Of a stretch of 64,000 bases of DNA, positions 16,035-25,652 are shown one piece after another. The translations under genes and the position numbers were made by a program. Within the stretch, counting starts at the first letter, position 1, and the number at the start of each line of letters is the position of its first letter. The stretch lies in contig NC_013061.1 of NCBI RefSeq assembly GCF_000023825.1, positions 4,898,001 through 4,962,000 on the forward strand, written 5' to 3'. The notes under the pieces are model-generated. The model saw only the letters and a program-made list of their open reading frames with translations. It was not told where the DNA came from and made no database searches. Source of the DNA: Pedobacter heparinus DSM 2366. GTDB taxonomy: Bacteria > Bacteroidota > Bacteroidia > Sphingobacteriales > Sphingobacteriaceae.

Positions 16035-17927
16035 TTATAGAGATAAATAAGTATACAATAACAACGAGATGATGCCTACCACCATCATAAAAATATAAAA
16101 GCCTACGTTTCCGGACTGGAGCAGGCGCAAGCCTTTACTCCCCTCAGCAGCTGTCCAGCCCAAACCGTTTACAATGCCATCTACAATCTTATTGTCCACA
16201 ATTTTATATAAAAACCCGGAGATTGCATCCAAAGGCTTTCTGATCAACGCATCATATATTTCATCAAAATAAAACTTGTGGTAAGACAGACTGGCCAATG
16301 CCGGGCGTTTGGCTTCATCGGGTACAGGGATGTGGTTTTGTTTCACGTATTTACCATACGCTACTCCGATAGAGACCAGCACACCAACTACAGAAACTGC
16401 CATCAGCATGTATTCTGTAGCATGATCCGGGGCTTCAGCAACATGTTTAATCACTGGTGACAGCCAGTGTGACAACCAGTGGTTACCACCCAATGCCTCA
16501 GGGATGCCTATTATTCCGCCAAAGGCAGATAAAACAGCCAGGACAATTAAAGGAACAGTCATGGATTTTGGTGATTCATGAATATTCTCTTCTGCATGGT
16601 GTGTACCGCGGTACTTTCCGTAAAAAGTAAGGAACAACATCCTGAACATATAAAATGCAGTTAAGAAAGCCCCAAATACGGCAATTCCCCACATCACTTT
16701 ATCATGCAGATAAACATGGGCTAAAATTTCATCTTTAGAAAAGAAGCCCGAGAATGGAGGTAAACCAGCAATGGCAATGGTACCGATCAGCATGGTGATA
16801 AAAGTAACCGGTAATTTTTTACGCAGGCCACCCATATGGCGCATATCCTGTTCGTGGTGCAAGGCATGGATCACCGAACCTGCACATAAGAACAATAATG
16901 CTTTAAAGAAAGCATGCGTTATGACATGGAAGAACGCACCATTATACGCACCAACCCCCAAACCTAAGAACATATAGCCCAATTGGGATACGGTTGAATA
17001 GGCCAGGACCTTTTTAATATCTGTTTGTGTAAGTGCAATAATGGCCGCAACAATGGCCGTAGCCAGGCCAACAATGGCAATGACATGCTGGATCATCGGG
17101 GCCAGGTCAAACAGCAGGTTCGATCTGGCGATCATATAAATACCAGCAGTAACCATCGTGGCTGCGTGGATCAGGGCAGAAACCGGAGTTGGACCCGCCA
17201 TCGCGTCCGGCAGCCAGGTAAATAAAGGCAGCTGGGCAGATTTACCGCAGGCACCGATAAACAGCAATAAGGCAATTAAAGCAATGGTACCATTACCTGG
17301 CAGCATATTGGCAGCCTGAGGCCAGATTTTACCAAACTCTACACTTCCAAAAGTAGTAAAGATCAGAAATACACCGAGTAAAAAGCCAAGGTCGCCAATA
17401 CGGTTCATTACAAATGCTTTTTTGGCGGCCGAAGCATAACTGCTGTTGGTGTACCAAAAGCCGATCAGCAGATAAGAACAAAGTCCTACACCCTCCCAGC
17501 CAATAAACATCACAATATAGTTGGAGCCTAAAACCAGCAGCAACATAAAGAAAATGAACAGGTTCAGGTAACTGAAAAACTTACCAAAACCCTCATCGCT
17601 ATGCATATAGCCAATAGAATAAATGTGGATCAGAAAACCTACACCGGTAATGATCAGCAGCATTAAAGAACTCAATGGATCTACCAGGAAGGACAAGGGA
17701 ATCTCGAGTGTTCCGGCACTGATCCAGTTAAAAAGAAATATTTCGTGCGATTTGTTCGCATCAGCACCCAGCTCAAAAAATATCCCCAAGCTAATGGCAA
17801 ATGAAATGAATATGACACTGCTCCCTATAAAACCGATCAGGCTTTTGGATAATGAATTTCTGCCAAGGCCATTAATTACAAAGCCTAACAGAGGGATCAA
17901 CGGAACCAGCCAAACTAAATTTATCAT
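16035..17927 (-). CDS. nuoL: NADH-quinone oxidoreductase subunit L
   Basis: 630 residues, the usual length. The family pattern is clear: GWEGVGLCSYLLIGFWY (about 143-159), LPLFTWLPDAMAGPTPVSAL (about 233-252) and KKVLAYSTVSQLGYM (about 304-318). The C-terminal part should form the long lateral helix that runs along the membrane arm and links the pumping subunits. It is the distal proton pump of complex I. It lies 19 bases after nuoK. Confidence 0.96.
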   Translation of the reverse strand: MINLVWLVPLIPLLGFVINGLGRNSLSKSLIGFIGSSVIFISFAISLGIFFELGADANKSHEIFLFNWISAGTLEIPLSFLVDPLSSLMLLIITGVGFLIHIYSIGYMHSDEGFGKFFSYLNLFIFFMLLLVLGSNYIVMFIGWEGVGLCSYLLIGFWYTNSSYASAAKKAFVMNRIGDLGFLLGVFLIFTTFGSVEFGKIWPQAANMLPGNGTIALIALLLFIGACGKSAQLPLFTWLPDAMAGPTPVSALIHAATMVTAGIYMIARSNLLFDLAPMIQHVIAIVGLATAIVAAIIALTQTDIKKVLAYSTVSQLGYMFLGLGVGAYNGAFFHVITHAFFKALLFLCAGSVIHALHHEQDMRHMGGLRKKLPVTFITMLIGTIAIAGLPPFSGFFSKDEILAHVYLHDKVMWGIAVFGAFLTAFYMFRMLFLTFYGKYRGTHHAEENIHESPKSMTVPLIVLAVLSAFGGIIGIPEALGGNHWLSHWLSPVIKHVAEAPDHATEYMLMAVSVVGVLVSIGVAYGKYVKQNHIPVPDEAKRPALASLSYHKFYFDEIYDALIRKPLDAISGFLYKIVDNKIVDGIVNGLGWTAAEGSKGLRLLQSGNVGFYIFMMVVGIISLLLYTYLSL

Positions 17928-17946
17928 CTTATATTCTTCTTAATAA

Positions 17947-18276
17947 TTACCACTTAAGGCGATTCAACACATTTATATCTGTAGATTGTGTATTTCTGTA
18001 AACCATTACAATGATACTCAGGCCTACTGCAACTTCTGCGGCGGCCAGGGCCATAATGAAAAATACAAATACCTGTCCCGAAGGATCATTGTTATGTACC
18101 GAAAAAGCGGTTAACAATAAATTCACCGCATTCAGCATCAGCTCTACAGACATGAAGATCACAATTGCATTTCTGCGTGTTAAAACACCGATCACACCAA
18201 TGGTGAAAATAATAGCACTTAGCCAGATGTAATGGTTAAGCGGAACCCCTTGTAATTCCTGAGTAATGTTCCCCAT
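17947..18276 (-). CDS. nuoK: NADH-quinone oxidoreductase subunit K
   Basis: 109 residues with three membrane helices. The buried glutamates typical of NuoK are present in VIFMSVELMLNAVNLLL (about 39-55) and in ALAAAEVAVGLSI (about 76-88). NuoK is an MrpC-like subunit that forms part of the central proton path next to NuoJ and NuoA. It overlaps nuoJ by one base. Confidence 0.95.
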   Translation of the reverse strand: MGNITQELQGVPLNHYIWLSAIIFTIGVIGVLTRRNAIVIFMSVELMLNAVNLLLTAFSVHNNDPSGQVFVFFIMALAAAEVAVGLSIIVMVYRNTQSTDINVLNRLKW

Positions 18277-18773
18277 TATACTTTTTCTTTTTTAGTTAAC
18301 AATATAGCACCCACCATTGCCGAAAGCAGCAAAATAGAGCAAAGCTCAAATGGCAGCATAAACGGACCAAACAACTCTTTTCCCAGGCTTTTTACCAGTC
18401 CCAGATTAGGGTTTCTCAATACCACAGGATCTGAAAGGGCCGTAGCTTTCAATGCACCTGCCAGCGTAACCAGCAAACAACATCCGGCAATTACACCAAC
18501 CACCTTTACCAGGCCCGATTTGAGCGGCTCATTATCTTTGTTCAGGTTGAGCAACATCAGCACAAAGAGGAACAGCACCATAATGGCCCCCATGTAAACG
18601 ATAAAGTTCACAACGGCCAGAAATTGTGCATTCAGCAGGACATAATGGACCGTAAAAGTGAAGAATGTAACGATCAGGTACAGCACGCTGTGCACTGGGT
18701 TCTTTGAAAAGATGACCAGTAAGGAAAATATGACACTTAATGCTGCTACAAAATAGAATACCGATGTACCCAT
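18276..18773 (-). CDS. nuoJ: NADH-quinone oxidoreductase subunit J
   Basis: 165 residues, five hydrophobic segments. The conserved NPVHSVLYLIVTF (about 25-37) and FLAVVNFIVYMGAIMVLFLFV (about 51-71) segments are those of NuoJ; the latter holds the third-helix region that undergoes the pi-bulge change in complex I. It overlaps nuoK by a base and lies 29 bases after nuoI. Confidence 0.95.
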   Translation of the reverse strand: MGTSVFYFVAALSVIFSLLVIFSKNPVHSVLYLIVTFFTFTVHYVLLNAQFLAVVNFIVYMGAIMVLFLFVLMLLNLNKDNEPLKSGLVKVVGVIAGCCLLVTLAGALKATALSDPVVLRNPNLGLVKSLGKELFGPFMLPFELCSILLLSAMVGAILLTKKEKV

Positions 18774-18802
18774 TAATTTTCTTTGTTTAGTTTATTTATT
18801 TT

Positions 18803-19300
18803 CTATTTATCTAATGGCGCCTCTACCAGCTTGTCTTTACCGTAAATAAAGTCTTTGCGCAAATAATCGGCCGGCACTATGGGGCCATCCAGGTAAATCG
18901 CTTCTTTCGGACAAGCCTCTTCACATAAACCGCAGAATATGCAGCGCAGCATGTTGATCTCATATACCGAAGCGTATTTCTCTTCGCGGTACAGCTCCTT
19001 TTCTTCGGGTTTACGCTCAGCAGCAATCATCGTAATTGCTTCTGCAGGGCAGGAAAGCGCACAAAGTCCGCAAGCTGTACAACGCTCCCTTCCTTCCTCA
19101 TCCCTTTTTAAAGAGTGCATCCCCCTGAAATTGGTAGAGAATTCCCTTTCCACTTCCGGATAACGGATGGTGGCCTCCTTTTTAAAAAAGTGACTGATGG
19201 TGATCGCCATACCTTTAGCAATTGCCGGCAGGTAAAGTCGCTCGGCAAGCGTTAAGGGCTTTTTTTCTAATACTTTCTTTTTACTGGTCAATGGTTCCAT
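18803..19300 (-). CDS. nuoI: NADH-quinone oxidoreductase subunit I
   Basis: 165 residues. Two ferredoxin-type motifs, CTACGLCALSCP (about 74-85) and CIFCGLCEEACP (about 120-131), bind the N6a and N6b [4Fe-4S] clusters that pass electrons towards NuoB. An N-terminal amphipathic region would sit at the membrane. Gene order and spacing (29 bases to nuoJ, 34 bases from nuoH) fit the operon. Confidence 0.96.
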   Translation of the reverse strand: MEPLTSKKKVLEKKPLTLAERLYLPAIAKGMAITISHFFKKEATIRYPEVEREFSTNFRGMHSLKRDEEGRERCTACGLCALSCPAEAITMIAAERKPEEKELYREEKYASVYEINMLRCIFCGLCEEACPKEAIYLDGPIVPADYLRKDFIYGKDKLVEAPLDK

Positions 19301-19334
19301 TAAACCTCCTTATTGTTTATCCGCATTGCGGGCT

Positions 19335-20372
19335 TTAAAACTTTTCAATTATTGCGATCACAATACCTGTGATCACGATGTTCGCTATCGCCAGAGGGAT
19401 CAGTCCTTTCCAGCCTAAATGCATCAGTTGATCATAGCGGAAACGCGGAATGGTCCAGCGTACCCACATGAAGAAAAATATAAATACAAATATTTTAACG
19501 AAGAACACCAAGGTACCAAAAAGTGGCGCCCAGGTTGGCCCCAATAATGTGGCCATCCAATCCATTCCGGGATAATTATATCCACCAAAATATAAGGTGG
19601 CCATTACTGCTGCCGAAACAAACATATTGATGTACTCTGCAAACAGATAGAAACCCAGTTTCATGGAAGAATATTCAGTATGGTAGCCCCCGATCAGTTC
19701 CGTTTCACATTCAGGCAAATCGAAAGGTGCCCTGTTGGTCTCAGCAAATGAACACACCATAAACAGGATAAAGCCCAGTGGCTGATACAGTACATTCCAG
19801 TGCCAGCCATGCTGCTGCTCCACAATTTCTTTTAAGCTCAGCGTATTGGTTACCAATAACAGGGCTATGATAGACAAGCCCATGGCAATTTCATAACTGA
19901 TGTTCTGCGAAGCGGCCCTGATGGCACTCAGCAAAGAATATTTGTTGTTTGAAGCCCAGCCACCAATCATAACCCCATATACCCCCAGTGAAACTACACC
20001 AAAGATATACAGCAGGCCCACATTGATATCGGTTACCTGTAAAGGGACCACCCTGTCGTCAATGGTAACCGGACTTCCCCATGGGATCACGGCAGTACCA
20101 ATGCAAGCAGTAAGCATCGCCAGGCCAGGCCCAACCATGAACAACCATTTGCTCGCATTTGAAGGAATGATTTCTTCCTTCATAAACATCTTTAAACCAT
20201 CGGCCAAAGGCTGGAACATTCCTGCAGGACCGGCTCTGTCTGGTCCAAGTCTGTCCTGTAAAAAGGCTGCCACTTTTCTTTCTGCATACGTAGAATACAT
20301 GGCAATCAGCAAACTGATACCAAAAATGATAGCTACAAGTACAAATTTTTCGATTACAAAAGCTATATCCAT
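19335..20372 (-). CDS. nuoH: NADH-quinone oxidoreductase subunit H
   Basis: 345 residues with about eight membrane segments. Family landmarks are ERKVAAFLQDRLGPDRAGP (about 31-49) and RAPFDLPECETELIGGYHTEYS (about 213-234), the latter holding charged residues of the quinone site. NuoH forms the quinone channel where the membrane arm meets the peripheral arm. It overlaps nuoG by one base. Confidence 0.96.
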   Translation of the reverse strand: MDIAFVIEKFVLVAIIFGISLLIAMYSTYAERKVAAFLQDRLGPDRAGPAGMFQPLADGLKMFMKEEIIPSNASKWLFMVGPGLAMLTACIGTAVIPWGSPVTIDDRVVPLQVTDINVGLLYIFGVVSLGVYGVMIGGWASNNKYSLLSAIRAASQNISYEIAMGLSIIALLLVTNTLSLKEIVEQQHGWHWNVLYQPLGFILFMVCSFAETNRAPFDLPECETELIGGYHTEYSSMKLGFYLFAEYINMFVSAAVMATLYFGGYNYPGMDWMATLLGPTWAPLFGTLVFFVKIFVFIFFFMWVRWTIPRFRYDQLMHLGWKGLIPLAIANIVITGIVIAIIEKF

Positions 20373-21376
20373 TAGAATTTAGTGGTTTTTTCTAGTTCAA
20401 CCTTATTCGCTGCCTGCAATTGCGGGTTATTTTGAATGACCGGCAGGGGTTTTAAAGTTTCATAGTGGTTAGAGGAAATCACAGAAGTATCACTGATGTG
20501 TGTCGGATGCTCAATTACCCAGTCAGACGTTTTTTTCTTGTCAAACCTGCAGGTATTGCAGATAAATTCCTCCACCTCACCGTAAATGTCTTTTCTTGCA
20601 GTAACCCTCAGTACATCCTCTCCTTTATACCATAAGGTCACCTTACCACTACAGGTAGGGCAATCTCTGTGTGCATCAATAGGTTTGGTAAACCATACCC
20701 GGTTCTTAAACCTGAACGTTTTATCTGTTAAGGCACCAACCGGACAAACATCAATTACGTTGCCCGAAAAATCATTGTCTACCGCAGTCTGAATATAAGT
20801 GGAAATCTCCGAATGGTCGCCCCTGTTCAATATGCCATGTACCCTTTTATTCGTGATCTGATCGGCAGTAAACACACAACGGTAGCATAAAATGCACCTG
20901 TTCATGTGCAGCTGTATCTTATCGCCAATGTCTATACGTTCAAAAGTACGGCGCTCAAACTCATATCTGGTTTTCTGTAAACCATGCTCATAACCCAAAT
21001 TCTGAAGGTCGCACTCGCCGGCCTGGTCGCAAACCGGGCAATCCAGCGGATGGTTGATCAGCAGCATTTCTACCACGCCACTGCGTGCTTCAATTACTTC
21101 AGGCGAAGTAATGTTCATCACTTCCATGCCATCCATTACTGTGGTACGGCATGATGCAACCAGTTTGGGCATCGGACGGGGATCCTTTTCAGAACCCTTG
21201 CTTACCTTAACAATACAGGTACGGCACTTACCGCCACTGCCTTCTAATTTAGAATAATAGCACATTGCAGGCGGTACAATATCCCCCCCTATCTGCCTGG
21301 CAGCATTCAGAATAGAGGTACCTGGCGCTACTTCTACTGTTATTCCGTCTATGGTTACCTTAACTTTATCACTCAT
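20372..21376 (-). CDS. nuoG: NADH-quinone oxidoreductase subunit G, short form
   Basis: 334 residues, against 700-900 for NuoG of proteobacteria. The N-terminal [2Fe-2S] domain (CYYSKLEGSGGKCRTC, about 39-54), the His-Cys [4Fe-4S] segment (HPLDCPVCDQAGECDLQ, about 110-126) and the ferredoxin motif (CILCYRCV, about 162-169, and VCPVGAL) are complete. CPTC and CNTC pairs (about 240 and 270) look like the start of a fourth cluster site. The molybdopterin-oxidoreductase-like domain is absent. The short form is usual in Bacteroidota, so this is not a local truncation. Partners are NuoE and NuoF. Confidence 0.92.
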   Translation of the reverse strand: MSDKVKVTIDGITVEVAPGTSILNAARQIGGDIVPPAMCYYSKLEGSGGKCRTCIVKVSKGSEKDPRPMPKLVASCRTTVMDGMEVMNITSPEVIEARSGVVEMLLINHPLDCPVCDQAGECDLQNLGYEHGLQKTRYEFERRTFERIDIGDKIQLHMNRCILCYRCVFTADQITNKRVHGILNRGDHSEISTYIQTAVDNDFSGNVIDVCPVGALTDKTFRFKNRVWFTKPIDAHRDCPTCSGKVTLWYKGEDVLRVTARKDIYGEVEEFICNTCRFDKKKTSDWVIEHPTHISDTSVISSNHYETLKPLPVIQNNPQLQAANKVELEKTTKF

Positions 21377-21402
21377 TGTTGCAGCTATTCTTTTGTCTGA
21401 AG

Positions 21403-22767
21403 TTAATTCTCTGTCGTAACGGCCCTGGCAATTGGCTCAGCATAATTTGCCAGCCCGTAATTGGTGTCCAGGCACTTCACCGGCTCCTTTACATGCCATT
21501 CAAATTCATCCCTGAAATGTCTGATCGCACTTGCAACCGGCCATGCGGCAGCATCACCAAGCGGACAAATCGTATTCCCTTCTATCTTTTTAGATACATC
21601 CACCAGCAGGTCAATGTCGCTCATTTTGCCATGGCCATATTCCAGCCTGTGCAATACCTTCTCCATCCAGCCTGTCCCTTCACGGCAGGGCGAACATTGT
21701 CCGCAACTCTCATGATGATAAAACCTCGAGAAGTTCCAGGTGTTCCTAACGATGCACTGGTCTTCATCAAAAGCAATAAAACCACCCGATCCCATCATGG
21801 TACCCGTAGCAAAACCGCCTTCCGATAAGGACTCGTAGCTCATTAGCCTCGGCTCACCGTTGGCCAGCTTTAAGGTCAGATTAGCAGGCAGTACCGGCAC
21901 TGATGATCCACCGGCAACAGTTGCTTTCAAACGTTTGCCATTGGCAATGCCACCGCACCATTCGTCTGAATAGATAAATTCTTCAACCGGTAAACCCAGC
22001 TCAATTTCATAAACCCCCGGCCGCACCAAATTACCCGAAGCCGAGATCAGTTTGGTTCCTGTACTGCGGCCAATACCGATCTTTGCGTACTCCTCACCCC
22101 CATCATTGACAATGGGTACAACGGCAGCAATAGATTCTACATTGTTCACTACCGTAGGACAGCCATACAAGCCGGCAATGGCAGGGAAAGGAGGTTTAAT
22201 CCTTGGATTACCACGCTTACCTTCCAACGATTCCAGCAAAGCGGTTTCTTCGCCACAGATGTAAGCACCCCCGCCTGGTTGCACATACAGCTCCAGGTCG
22301 TAACCCGATCCCAGGATGTTTTTACCCAGGAAACCTGCGTTTTTTGCTTCCGCTATTGCCTTTTCCAGGATACGGATCTGCGGCATCATCTCTCCCCGTA
22401 CATAGATGTAGGAAGTATTTGCGCCCAGCGCAAAACTGGAAACGATCATGCCTTCTATCAATGCATGCGGAATATGCGTCATCAGGTAGCGGTCCTTAAA
22501 AGTACCCGGTTCAGACTCATCTGCATTGCAGACCAGGTAACGCGGCACCCCATCAGGTTTAGCCAAAAAACTCCATTTCATTCCAGTAGGGAATCCTGCA
22601 CCACCACGGCCGCGTAAGCCCGACTTTTTCACCTCTTCCACTACATCATCAGGTGTAAGCGTTTTCAAAGCCTTTTCTACAGCGCGGTACCCGCCTTTCT
22701 GGCGATAAACATCAAGTGTATTGATGCCTGGTACGTTAATATGTTCTAATAATAGTTTACGTCCCAT
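21403..22767 (-). CDS. nuoF: NADH-quinone oxidoreductase subunit F
   Basis: 454 residues. The NADH/FMN site is marked by GLRGRGGAGFPTGMKW (about 50-65) and GAYICGEETALLESLEG (about 174-190); the N3 [4Fe-4S] cluster by SCGQCSPCREGTGW (about 352-365) with a further Cys in NTICPLGDAAAWP. NuoF is the NADH-oxidising subunit at the tip of the peripheral arm. Its presence, with NuoE, shows that this operon encodes a true NADH-dependent complex I and not the shorter 11-subunit form. Confidence 0.96.
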   Translation of the reverse strand: MGRKLLLEHINVPGINTLDVYRQKGGYRAVEKALKTLTPDDVVEEVKKSGLRGRGGAGFPTGMKWSFLAKPDGVPRYLVCNADESEPGTFKDRYLMTHIPHALIEGMIVSSFALGANTSYIYVRGEMMPQIRILEKAIAEAKNAGFLGKNILGSGYDLELYVQPGGGAYICGEETALLESLEGKRGNPRIKPPFPAIAGLYGCPTVVNNVESIAAVVPIVNDGGEEYAKIGIGRSTGTKLISASGNLVRPGVYEIELGLPVEEFIYSDEWCGGIANGKRLKATVAGGSSVPVLPANLTLKLANGEPRLMSYESLSEGGFATGTMMGSGGFIAFDEDQCIVRNTWNFSRFYHHESCGQCSPCREGTGWMEKVLHRLEYGHGKMSDIDLLVDVSKKIEGNTICPLGDAAAWPVASAIRHFRDEFEWHVKEPVKCLDTNYGLANYAEPIARAVTTEN

Positions 22768-23279
22768 TATTTTTTGCGTAAATCTTCTATCAATTCGTCA
22801 ACCTTTTGCTCGTTCAGGTTTTCGTAAAATGTATATTCAGGGCCAATCTGTAAAACCGGACCATAACCGCAGGCAGCAAGGCATTCTACCCCTCTCCAGC
22901 TAAACAGCCCATCCGCAGTTACCTCATTTTCCTTCACACCAAGCTTATTTTCAATATGCCCCATCAGCTTTTCGGCACCAACCAGACAACAAGGTCCGGT
23001 TCTGCACACTTCCAGCACATATTTGCCCTGTGGCTTTAAAAAGTACATGCTGTAAAACGAAGCTACTTCATATACTTCAATATCCTGAATGTCCAGATAA
23101 GCAGCCACTTTATCCATCGCAGCAGCGCTCAACCAGCCCAGCTCTGCCTGAACTTCATGCAGTATAGGCAGCAAAGCAGATTTATGCTTACCCTCCGGAT
23201 ATCTTTTAACGATCTCATCAAACTTTGTTAACAAAGCCGGTGAAAACTCTACAGGTTGTTGTTCTTCTACTTTAAGCAT
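22767..23279 (-). CDS. nuoE: NADH-quinone oxidoreductase subunit E
   Basis: 170 residues, thioredoxin-like [2Fe-2S] protein. The ligand pairs are in VCRTGPCCLVGA (about 92-103) and ECLAACGYGP (about 132-141). It carries the N1a cluster and pairs with NuoF. It overlaps nuoF by one base and nuoD by eight. Confidence 0.95.
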   Translation of the reverse strand: MLKVEEQQPVEFSPALLTKFDEIVKRYPEGKHKSALLPILHEVQAELGWLSAAAMDKVAAYLDIQDIEVYEVASFYSMYFLKPQGKYVLEVCRTGPCCLVGAEKLMGHIENKLGVKENEVTADGLFSWRGVECLAACGYGPVLQIGPEYTFYENLNEQKVDELIEDLRKK

Positions 23280-24486
23280 CTAATTCTCCTGCAATAATAT
23301 TCATGCTACTCATGTTGATAATGGCATCCGATAACAACATACCTTTACTCATGGGTGCAAACATTTGATAATTTATAAAACTAGGTCTCCTGAAATGCAA
23401 ACGGTAAGGTGTTCTTCCACCGTCGTTGATCAGATAAAAGCCAAGCTCACCGTTACCACCCTCTACCGCGTGGTAAACTTCTGCCTTAGGGGCATCGATT
23501 TCTCCCATCACAATTTTAAAGTGATAGATCAATGCTTCCATATTGTTGTATACTTCTTCTTTGGCCGGCAAATAGAATTCCGGAACATCAGCATGAAAAA
23601 TACCAGCTGGTTCCTTTTTCAATTTCTCCAAAGCCTGTTCAATCAGACGCACACTCTGCCACATTTCTTCATTACGCACCAGGTAACGGTCGTAAATATC
23701 GCCGGCAGTACCTACTGGAACTTCAAAATCGAAATCCTCATAAGAAGAATAGGGCTCACTTACCCGAACATCATAATCCACCCCGGTGGCACGCAGTAAA
23801 GGACCAGTCCAGCTGTAGTCCAAAGCCTGCTCTGCTGTAACGCAGGCCACACCCGAGGTACGGTCTATAAAGATCCTGTTGCGGTTCAGCAAATTTTCAA
23901 ATTCGCGTAAAGCCACAGGGAACTCTTTTAAAAATTTATTGATCTTGGCAAAGGCAATAGCATTAAAATCGCGCTCAAACCCACCAATCCGACCAATATT
24001 TGTGGTTAAACGGGCCCCACAGATCTCTTCGTAAATCTCATAAATATGCTCTCTGAACTGAAACAGGTACAAAAAGGTGGTAGTGGCACCGGTATCCTGC
24101 CCAATGATCGTGTTACAGATGATGTGGTCAGAAATACGCGCCAGCTCCATGATAATTACCCGCAGGTAATCCACACGCTTTGGCATCTGTATGTTCAATA
24201 GTTTTTCTACCGTCATGTGCCAGCCCATATTGTTGATGGGCGATGAGCAATAGTTTAACCTGTCTGTTAGAGGGGTGATCTGGTAAAAAGGCCTGTGTTC
24301 AGCTATTTTTTCAAAGGCACGGTGAATATACCCTATGGTAGACACACCACTTACAATGCGCTCTCCATCCATCTGTAACACATTCTGAAAAACACCATGT
24401 GTTGCCGGGTGTGTAGGGCCCAGGTTAAGGGTCACCAACTCACTCTGCGGATCATTATCTGTATATACTGGTTGATTGTGATTCAT
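23272..24486 (-). CDS. nuoD: NADH-quinone oxidoreductase subunit D
   Basis: 404 residues, the 49-kDa subunit related to [NiFe] hydrogenase large subunits. LGPTHPATHGVFQNVLQMDGE (about 22-42) and YCSSPINNMGWHMTVEKLL (about 79-97) flank the quinone pocket; the conserved His and Tyr of that pocket are in these stretches. It is separate from nuoC, unlike the fused NuoCD of Escherichia coli. The stop overlaps nuoE by eight bases. Confidence 0.96.
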   Translation of the reverse strand: MNHNQPVYTDNDPQSELVTLNLGPTHPATHGVFQNVLQMDGERIVSGVSTIGYIHRAFEKIAEHRPFYQITPLTDRLNYCSSPINNMGWHMTVEKLLNIQMPKRVDYLRVIIMELARISDHIICNTIIGQDTGATTTFLYLFQFREHIYEIYEEICGARLTTNIGRIGGFERDFNAIAFAKINKFLKEFPVALREFENLLNRNRIFIDRTSGVACVTAEQALDYSWTGPLLRATGVDYDVRVSEPYSSYEDFDFEVPVGTAGDIYDRYLVRNEEMWQSVRLIEQALEKLKKEPAGIFHADVPEFYLPAKEEVYNNMEALIYHFKIVMGEIDAPKAEVYHAVEGGNGELGFYLINDGGRTPYRLHFRRPSFINYQMFAPMSKGMLLSDAIINMSSMNIIAGELDA

Positions 24487-24492
24487 ATGTAC

Positions 24493-25005
24493 TTATCTAC
24501 CAAAGTATTCGTCTTTTTTATCTACTCTGTTCGGATCCTCTAAAGGATATTGTTTCAGCATCGGGTGTACACCCAGCTCGTCCATGTTTAATATTCTTCT
24601 CAGATCAGGATGCCCTTCAAATTTCACACCGAACAGGTCATAAGTTTCGCGTTCCATCCAGTTGGCACCATTCCAGATGGAAGTAGCCGTAGGAATAACA
24701 GGATTGTGCTCATCAATAAACACCTTAATCCTAACCCTGACCTTTTTAACCATGTTGTGCAGGTGATAGACAACAGCAATACCATGTTTTTTTTCAGGAT
24801 AATGTACGGCGGTAATGTCAGTTAAGAAATTAAAACCGGTGACATCATTTTCACCGCTATCTTTAAGGAATTTTAAAACCTCGATGATCACGTCTTTAGT
24901 CGTCTCAAAAGTAAGCAGGCCATAAGGCTCGTTTACCCCAATAACCTTATCACCAAACTTTGCGCCTAGTGCTTCAACTATCGCTTGATTAATCAATTCT
25001 GCCAT
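24493..25005 (-). CDS. nuoC: NADH-quinone oxidoreductase subunit C
   Basis: 170 residues, the 30-kDa subunit. The family signature ERETYDLFGVKFEGHPDLRR (about 118-137) is intact, followed by YPLEDP near the C-terminus. It has no cofactor and helps assemble NuoD with NuoB. It overlaps nuoB by one base and precedes nuoD by six. Confidence 0.95.
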   Translation of the reverse strand: MAELINQAIVEALGAKFGDKVIGVNEPYGLLTFETTKDVIIEVLKFLKDSGENDVTGFNFLTDITAVHYPEKKHGIAVVYHLHNMVKKVRVRIKVFIDEHNPVIPTATSIWNGANWMERETYDLFGVKFEGHPDLRRILNMDELGVHPMLKQYPLEDPNRVDKKDEYFGR

Positions 25006-25547
25006 TATAGTATTCCGTATGAAGCCAACATTTCCTTGTACTGCTCAGAGTTCCTTCTTCTTGACGACTCGTTTCTCACCAGCTCCTGTATCTTTCCAAA
25101 ACCATCCAGAATTGCTTCCGGCCTTGGCGGACAACCTGGCACATACACATCCACAGGGATGATTTCATCAATCCCCTGTAAAACCGAATAGGTATCAAAT
25201 ATACCACCGCTCGATGCACAGGCACCTACAGCCATCACCCAACGGGGCTCGGCCATTTGCAGATAAACCTGTTTCAAAACGGGGCTCATTTTCTTGGCGA
25301 TCGTACCCATTACCATCAGCAAATCGGCCTGACGCGGAGAAAAGCTCAGGCGCTCAGAACCAAAACGGCCAAAATCATAATGGGAACCCATTGTTGCCAT
25401 AAACTCTATACCGCAACATGAGGTAGCAAAGGGCAAAGGCCATAAGGAATGTGAGCGGGCCAAACCAATAACTTTATCTAAAGAGGTGGCAAAAAAGCCA
25501 GAACCTTCGATGCCTGGCGGCGCTTCTACTATATTGATGTCACTCAT
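25005..25547 (-). CDS. nuoB: NADH-quinone oxidoreductase subunit B
   Basis: 180 residues. The N2 [4Fe-4S] ligands are visible: the tandem cysteines in ATSCCGIEFMA (about 41-51), one Cys in GACASSGG (about 107-114) and one in VPGCPPRPEA (about 135-144). N2 is the last cluster and reduces quinone. The gene starts 105 bases after nuoA, the widest gap in the operon, which holds a hairpin and a -7-like box. Confidence 0.96.
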   Translation of the reverse strand: MSDINIVEAPPGIEGSGFFATSLDKVIGLARSHSLWPLPFATSCCGIEFMATMGSHYDFGRFGSERLSFSPRQADLLMVMGTIAKKMSPVLKQVYLQMAEPRWVMAVGACASSGGIFDTYSVLQGIDEIIPVDVYVPGCPPRPEAILDGFGKIQELVRNESSRRRNSEQYKEMLASYGIL

Positions 25548-25558
25548 GATACAAAACG

Positions 25559-25597
25559 AAAAAGGCTCATTCCTTTAAAGAATGAACCACAAATTTA
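25559..25597 (-). promoter_or_regulatory. Hairpin with T-run and -7-like box between nuoA and nuoB
   Basis: On the - strand a stem of GGTTCATTC (25588-25580) and GAATGAGCC (25572-25564) is followed by TTTTT, the form of an intrinsic terminator. Just upstream, TAAATTTG (25590-25597 on the - strand) matches TAnnTTTG, but no -33 box is found at 18-20 bases. It may attenuate read-through from nuoA or be the 5' end of a separate nuoB transcript. Confidence 0.45.
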
Positions 25598-25652
25598 CAA
25601 TTTTTTGATGCAAATGATCTACACCATCTGCATTTAGAACCGATCTAAATAA

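Noticed and set aside
20372..21376. NuoG as a truncated pseudogene
   Set aside because: All N-terminal cluster ligands are intact, the frame is coupled to nuoH, and short NuoG is normal in Bacteroidota.
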